A stretch of 64,000 nucleotides of DNA. Source: an uncultured Candidatus Saccharibacteria bacterium. GTDB lineage: Bacteria; Patescibacteriota; Saccharimonadia; Saccharimonadales; HK-STAS-PATE-42. Positions 60,929-64,000 of the stretch are shown here, one piece after another. How positions within the stretch are numbered: position 1 is the stretch's first letter; each line of letters opens with the position of its first letter. The DNA lies in the NCBI GenBank assembly GCA_937871805.1, contig CALMQB010000001.1, positions 62,001 to 126,000 of the forward strand, written 5' to 3'. Made by a program: the position numbers and the translations under genes. Below the pieces are notes generated by a model that did not search any database, was not told the origin of the DNA, and worked only from the letters and a program-made list of their open reading frames with translations.

Positions 60929-61047
60929 AATATTTTTCAATTAAATTTTATTTTTTGTTATTTTTATTTTGGAATTTATTTATTTCCTACCTAAGATATT
61001 AGCACATTAAGTTTAACAAAGTCAAGTATTTGATGACCTAAGTCTAA

Positions 61048-61551
61048 CTAGCTATTCTCATAGCTATAAAAACGAAGTCCGCCAACCTTGTTCTCTACCT
61101 TCTTTCCTGGAACCTCAAAAATATAACTAATTAAACTTAAGTTTTTATTGAGCCTCTTAGATTCATCCTCCATCTTTAAATTTAACTTTGGCATATATTT
61201 ATCTAACAAAAAAACATAAACCACCTCAGTATCTTTGGGAAAATCTTTAACCCAAAAATTACCCAGCTTAACTTCCGCATTCTTAAACTTAAGTAATCTG
61301 ACTTTAGTAATTAAAAATAGGATTAGATTTAACTCATAACCCGTGCACCTATGCCCTTCTTTAGCCGCTGCGACTAAAAACTTACCATCCCCGCAACCTA
61401 AATCTAAAAATCGCCCATCCTTACTTAAGTTCAAATTCTTAACTGCCTGATCAATCGCTTTTTTATGCGCTGGTAAGTACGGAGCGCCCACAAAAACGCT
61501 CGATCCAAAAAAAGTAATTAATAGAGCTGCGACAACAAAAAATATCAACAT
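61048..61551 (-). CDS. Membrane-anchored class I methyltransferase
   Basis: 167 aa. One N-terminal membrane segment (MLIFFVVAALLITFFGSSVF) then a SAM fold with FLDLGCGDGKFLVAAAKEGHRCTGYELN. The second half is short and ends in a beta region. Substrate unknown. Relatives with this plan are common in CPR genomes. Nine bp after xseB. Confidence 0.8.
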   Translation of the reverse strand: MLIFFVVAALLITFFGSSVFVGAPYLPAHKKAIDQAVKNLNLSKDGRFLDLGCGDGKFLVAAAKEGHRCTGYELNLILFLITKVRLLKFKNAEVKLGNFWVKDFPKDTEVVYVFLLDKYMPKLNLKMEDESKRLNKNLSLISYIFEVPGKKVENKVGGLRFYSYENS

Positions 61552-61559
61552 TCAAACCT

Positions 61560-61802
61560 TTAGTCTTCCTCACCAGTCTTTTTACCAGACTCTTGATCGA
61601 TAACCCTTTTTGCTCCATCGAGCATTTTCTCTAACTGAGAAGCAAGCTTCTTTCCGTCTCCAAACTTTTGAATCGCCTCATTCAAGCCATCCTTTCCAGC
61701 TTCAATTTCTGCAATTAGATTTTGTAGTTCACATAATTTTTCTTCAAAACCAGGTTCAATATTAGGTTCAGCATTCTGTTTTGGGTCTATCTTTTTAGCC
61801 AT
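61560..61802 (-). CDS. xseB: Exodeoxyribonuclease VII small subunit
   Basis: 80 aa. FEEKLCELQNLIAEIEAGKDGLNEAIQKFGDGKKLASQLEKML is the helical hairpin that binds XseA. Overlaps the end of xseA by 16 bp. Confidence 0.88.
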   Translation of the reverse strand: MAKKIDPKQNAEPNIEPGFEEKLCELQNLIAEIEAGKDGLNEAIQKFGDGKKLASQLEKMLDGAKRVIDQESGKKTGEED

Positions 61803-62938
61803 ATTGTTCTATTATTCAATTTATTAATTTCCTCAATCTTAAGTTTAAGTTTACCATCTTGTAACCTCGCCTCCAGCACTTCTCCGACCTTTAAACCGCT
61901 AACTGAATTAACAGCCGATGTTCCAGAACTCAAGAACGCAAAGCCTCTCGCAAAGATATTTTCAAAATCCAGTGCATCAAGATGATTGACTGCCAACTTA
62001 AGTTTAACTTTTAAGGCCTCCAATCTAGATTGCATGACCTGATTCAAATCTAAAGTTGTATACTCTAAATCTTGTTTGATCGCATCAAAATATCGCTCAA
62101 TCCCAGCACTTAGACTTAAACTTAAACTTAAGATTTCTCGTTTTAGCTCAATTTTATCTGGAAAAATTAACTCAGCAGCATTACTCGGAGTTGACGCTCT
62201 TCTATCTGCAACCAGATCTAAAACGCTAACATCATCTTCATGCCCAATTCCACTGACAACCGGTAAGCTTAAATCAAAAACCATACGAGCGATTTGCTCG
62301 CTATTAAAAACCTCTAAATCCGATTTAGAGCCTCCCCCACGTACAATTGCTAAAACATCAAACTCATCTATTCTAGCAGCAACTTTTTGGATTGCTAGGC
62401 AAACTTCACTTTCTGCCAGATTTCCTTGAACTGTACTGGCAAAAATTTCAATTTCTGCAGCTCCAAACCTTTCTGCAGAAATACGCTTAAAGTCTTCGGC
62501 GGCAGAAGACCTTGGTGATGTTATGACCGCAACTTTCTTTGGGAACCTTGGAAGTGACAGCTTACTAGTATCGCTAAATAAACCCTCTAACCTTAACTTA
62601 AGTTTAAGTTCTTCCAATTCTTTGGCTTTGTTTCCCAAAGAATTAAGATCTTCAAACTCACGGATTTTAAACTTTAGATCAGTTTTCTTACCAAGCTGGA
62701 CCTCCCCACGAGCTCTAATTTTCTGGCCCTCTTTTGGGACTTCTCCACCCGTGTCAGCTAGGCTACAGGTTGTGCCAATTACACTACTTTCACCAACTAG
62801 TTCAAAAAAAACTAGAAAATTTTTAAAAACTCTGACTCTCTGGACCTCACCCTCCACCAGTAAGTTTTCAGGGACCAGCCCTACAATCTCGTTAATCACC
62901 ATCACTAGCTGATTAACCGTTAGAACTTCTGAATTCAT
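61787..62938 (-). CDS. xseA: Exodeoxyribonuclease VII large subunit
   Basis: 383 aa. An N-terminal OB-fold (VEGEVQRVRVFKNFLVFFEL) precedes a nuclease core with KVAVITSPRSSAAEDFKRI and IVRGGGSKSDLEVFNSEQIAR, then a coiled-coil C-terminus. Degrades single-stranded DNA to oligonucleotides. Carries five 10-mer copies (61839, 61998, 62116, 62122 and 62598), the highest density of any gene here. Confidence 0.95.
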   Translation of the reverse strand: MNSEVLTVNQLVMVINEIVGLVPENLLVEGEVQRVRVFKNFLVFFELVGESSVIGTTCSLADTGGEVPKEGQKIRARGEVQLGKKTDLKFKIREFEDLNSLGNKAKELEELKLKLRLEGLFSDTSKLSLPRFPKKVAVITSPRSSAAEDFKRISAERFGAAEIEIFASTVQGNLAESEVCLAIQKVAARIDEFDVLAIVRGGGSKSDLEVFNSEQIARMVFDLSLPVVSGIGHEDDVSVLDLVADRRASTPSNAAELIFPDKIELKREILSLSLSLSAGIERYFDAIKQDLEYTTLDLNQVMQSRLEALKVKLKLAVNHLDALDFENIFARGFAFLSSGTSAVNSVSGLKVGEVLEARLQDGKLKLKIEEINKLNNRTIWLKR

Positions 62939-62974
62939 ACTTATTCTTAATTTGTAGCCAAAATGCAGATTAAG

Positions 62975-64000
62975 CTATTTGTTTCTTGCTACATCCTCTT
63001 TTTTCAAAACACTTTTCATACGCTTGGTCTCTCCAATTGCCTTCGAGTAAAAGTAATATCCTGGTGGAACGTATAGAACTGTTGTCGCTAAGCGGTAGGT
63101 AAGCACAGCTGTTAAACTCAAGCTCGCTGGTACCCCACCAGAAACCAAAACACCGGTCATCAAGGCTTCGTAGACGCCATGACCGCCAGGTAAAACGGCC
63201 ACAAAGCTTCCGATATTCGCAACTCCATAGGCGATGATAATAGCCCCCCAGACCGGACTAGCACCAAGTACCATAAAACAAACTCCTATCGTTGCAACCT
63301 CTGTAATATTTGCAAAAATACCCCAACGACAAGTGTAGATTACTCCCCGCCAGCTCTTCCGAATTGTCTTATAGTCATGCTCCACTCTTTTAAAGTTAGC
63401 TTCAATCCATTCTTTACGTTTTTCTGTAATTAACTTAACTTTCTTTTTCTTAAAAAAGTTAATGGCATTTTCAGCTCTTTCACCAAAAAATAAAGTAGAG
63501 TTTTGTAGACCATCCTTTTTTTCTAATAAAAAAACTAGACATAAAATTAACAGGATAACGCCAAAAGATAGTCCACTCGCCGCTAAGATTACAATATTAC
63601 TAACCTGGTTTCCAAGCGATAGCAAAAAAACTCCCAGTCCTAGGACTGGAATAAAGCTACCTAAAACTATTACCCAGCGCATCGTTTGTGCTAACGTACT
63701 CCTAGTTGCACGGACACCGAACGATCGCATTCTCAAACCGAAATACCCAAAACCACTTATCCCAGCCGATGGAAAAACATAATTCACGAAACTCATTTCC
63801 ACCGAAACTTTTGTCATGTCCCAATACTGGACCTTCTCGCCTAAGTGCCCGAAGATCTCTTGGTACATCCTGGCATATGCATGATAGTTCAAAAGCTGTA
63901 AGGGTATTAACAACAACAGTAGCAGCAAATTTGCATCATAAAGTTCACTAATCACGTTACTCAAATCATGCCTTGATGAGTAAACAACCAAAGCTAATAT
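62975..64000 (-). CDS. LPG synthase TM / UPF0104-family membrane protein (N-terminus beyond window)
   Basis: At least eight membrane segments. FGYFGLRMRSFG, TEVATIGVCFMVLGA, and VLPGGHGVYEALMTGVL match the flippase-like membrane domain of lysylphosphatidylglycerol synthases (PF03706). The frame is open to the window edge through the TTG at 63991, so the start is missing. It may move or make a lipid. Confidence 0.8.
   Translation of the reverse strand: MLALVVYSSRHDLSNVISELYDANLLLLLLLIPLQLLNYHAYARMYQEIFGHLGEKVQYWDMTKVSVEMSFVNYVFPSAGISGFGYFGLRMRSFGVRATRSTLAQTMRWVIVLGSFIPVLGLGVFLLSLGNQVSNIVILAASGLSFGVILLILCLVFLLEKKDGLQNSTLFFGERAENAINFFKKKKVKLITEKRKEWIEANFKRVEHDYKTIRKSWRGVIYTCRWGIFANITEVATIGVCFMVLGASPVWGAIIIAYGVANIGSFVAVLPGGHGVYEALMTGVLVSGGVPASLSLTAVLTYRLATTVLYVPPGYYFYSKAIGETKRMKSVLKKEDVARNK

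Larger units (their letters stand above)
2354..62607. repeat. Dispersed 10-mer TTAAGTTTAA / TTAAACTTAA, 67 exact copies
   Basis: First bases: 2354, 3191, 4231, 4437, 4597, 5087, 5398, 5693, 6352, 6401, 8281, 9529, 9752, 11757, 17480, 23319, 24013, 25717, 26092, 26175, 27557, 29217, 30378, 30786, 39344, 39479, 39616, 40301, 42619, 43180, 43402, 43558, 44419, 44580, 45399, 45789, 46201, 46478, 46824, 48639, 49301, 49743, 50257, 50361, 50955, 51525, 52793, 53057, 53217, 53299, 53471, 54253, 55265, 55830, 56306, 57014, 57125, 57506, 59629, 61007, 61131, 61283, 61839, 61998, 62116, 62122, 62598. Counted by hand (31 in one orientation, 36 in the other). Confidence 0.9.

Noticed and set aside
1-64000. 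UGA recoded as glycine (Gracilibacteria/Absconditabacteria code)
   Set aside because: Several conserved genes end at TGA in the expected place, and release factor 2 with an intact SPF motif is present.
1-64000. CRISPR array
   Set aside because: No series of regularly spaced direct repeats of 24-40 bp was seen; the frequent 10-mer is irregularly spaced.

Overview
The window reads as a stretch of a small-genome bacterium of the Candidate Phyla Radiation (Patescibacteria). The evidence is A+T-rich DNA, short intergenic gaps, a reduced single-copy information-processing gene set, a division/cell-wall cluster reduced to a few genes, and many short orphan secreted or membrane proteins. Saccharibacteria-like lineages are possible, but I cannot fix the class. 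UGA is a normal stop (many genes end in TGA and release factor 2 is present), which argues against the UGA-recoding Gracilibacteria/Absconditabacteria. There is one tRNA (Glu, CUC) and no rRNA or CRISPR array.

Layout: 0-2.3 kb has orphan genes, a guanylate-kinase-like gene and tRNA-Glu, with a copy of the tRNA 3' end 1.2 kb away. 2.3-8.5 kb holds a PIF1-like helicase, an rRNA pseudouridine synthase, a cluster of small Cys-rich proteins (one frameshifted by a 17-bp tandem duplication), der and pth. 8.5-16.2 kb holds an FkbM-type methyltransferase, a structured-RNA candidate, dprA, topA, an aminoglycoside nucleotidyltransferase-like gene and a sigma-region-4/HARE regulator. 16.2-17.0 kb is a gene-free gap at a convergent point, with a dif-like site. 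17-24 kb is the division/wall cluster (ftsQ, murG, ftsW, ftsI, ftsL-like, a 26-codon leader ORF, rsmH). 24-30.7 kb carries prfB, an M16 peptidase and secA. 30.9-36.5 kb is a five-gene block of membrane and exported proteins centred on an 828-aa putative peptidoglycan hydrolase with two catalytic domains. 36.6-64 kb is mostly housekeeping on the minus strand: serS, glyS, lysS, proS, greA, recO, hpf, rlmD-like, mraZ, rseP, frr-tsf-rpsB, xseAB. Between these lie orphan genes, a degenerate two-component pair, a stand-alone Cas4/RecB-like nuclease and a ~440-nt structured-RNA candidate beside mraZ.

The most striking signal belongs to no gene. The 10-mer TTAAGTTTAA (or its complement) occurs 67 times by hand count, against fewer than one expected. 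It falls on both strands, inside and between genes, and often overlaps the start-site region of promoters. It is absent for 8.5 kb across the exported-hydrolase block. This density, strand neutrality and avoidance of accessory DNA resemble a DNA-uptake sequence; dprA and recO in the same window fit with competence but do not prove it.
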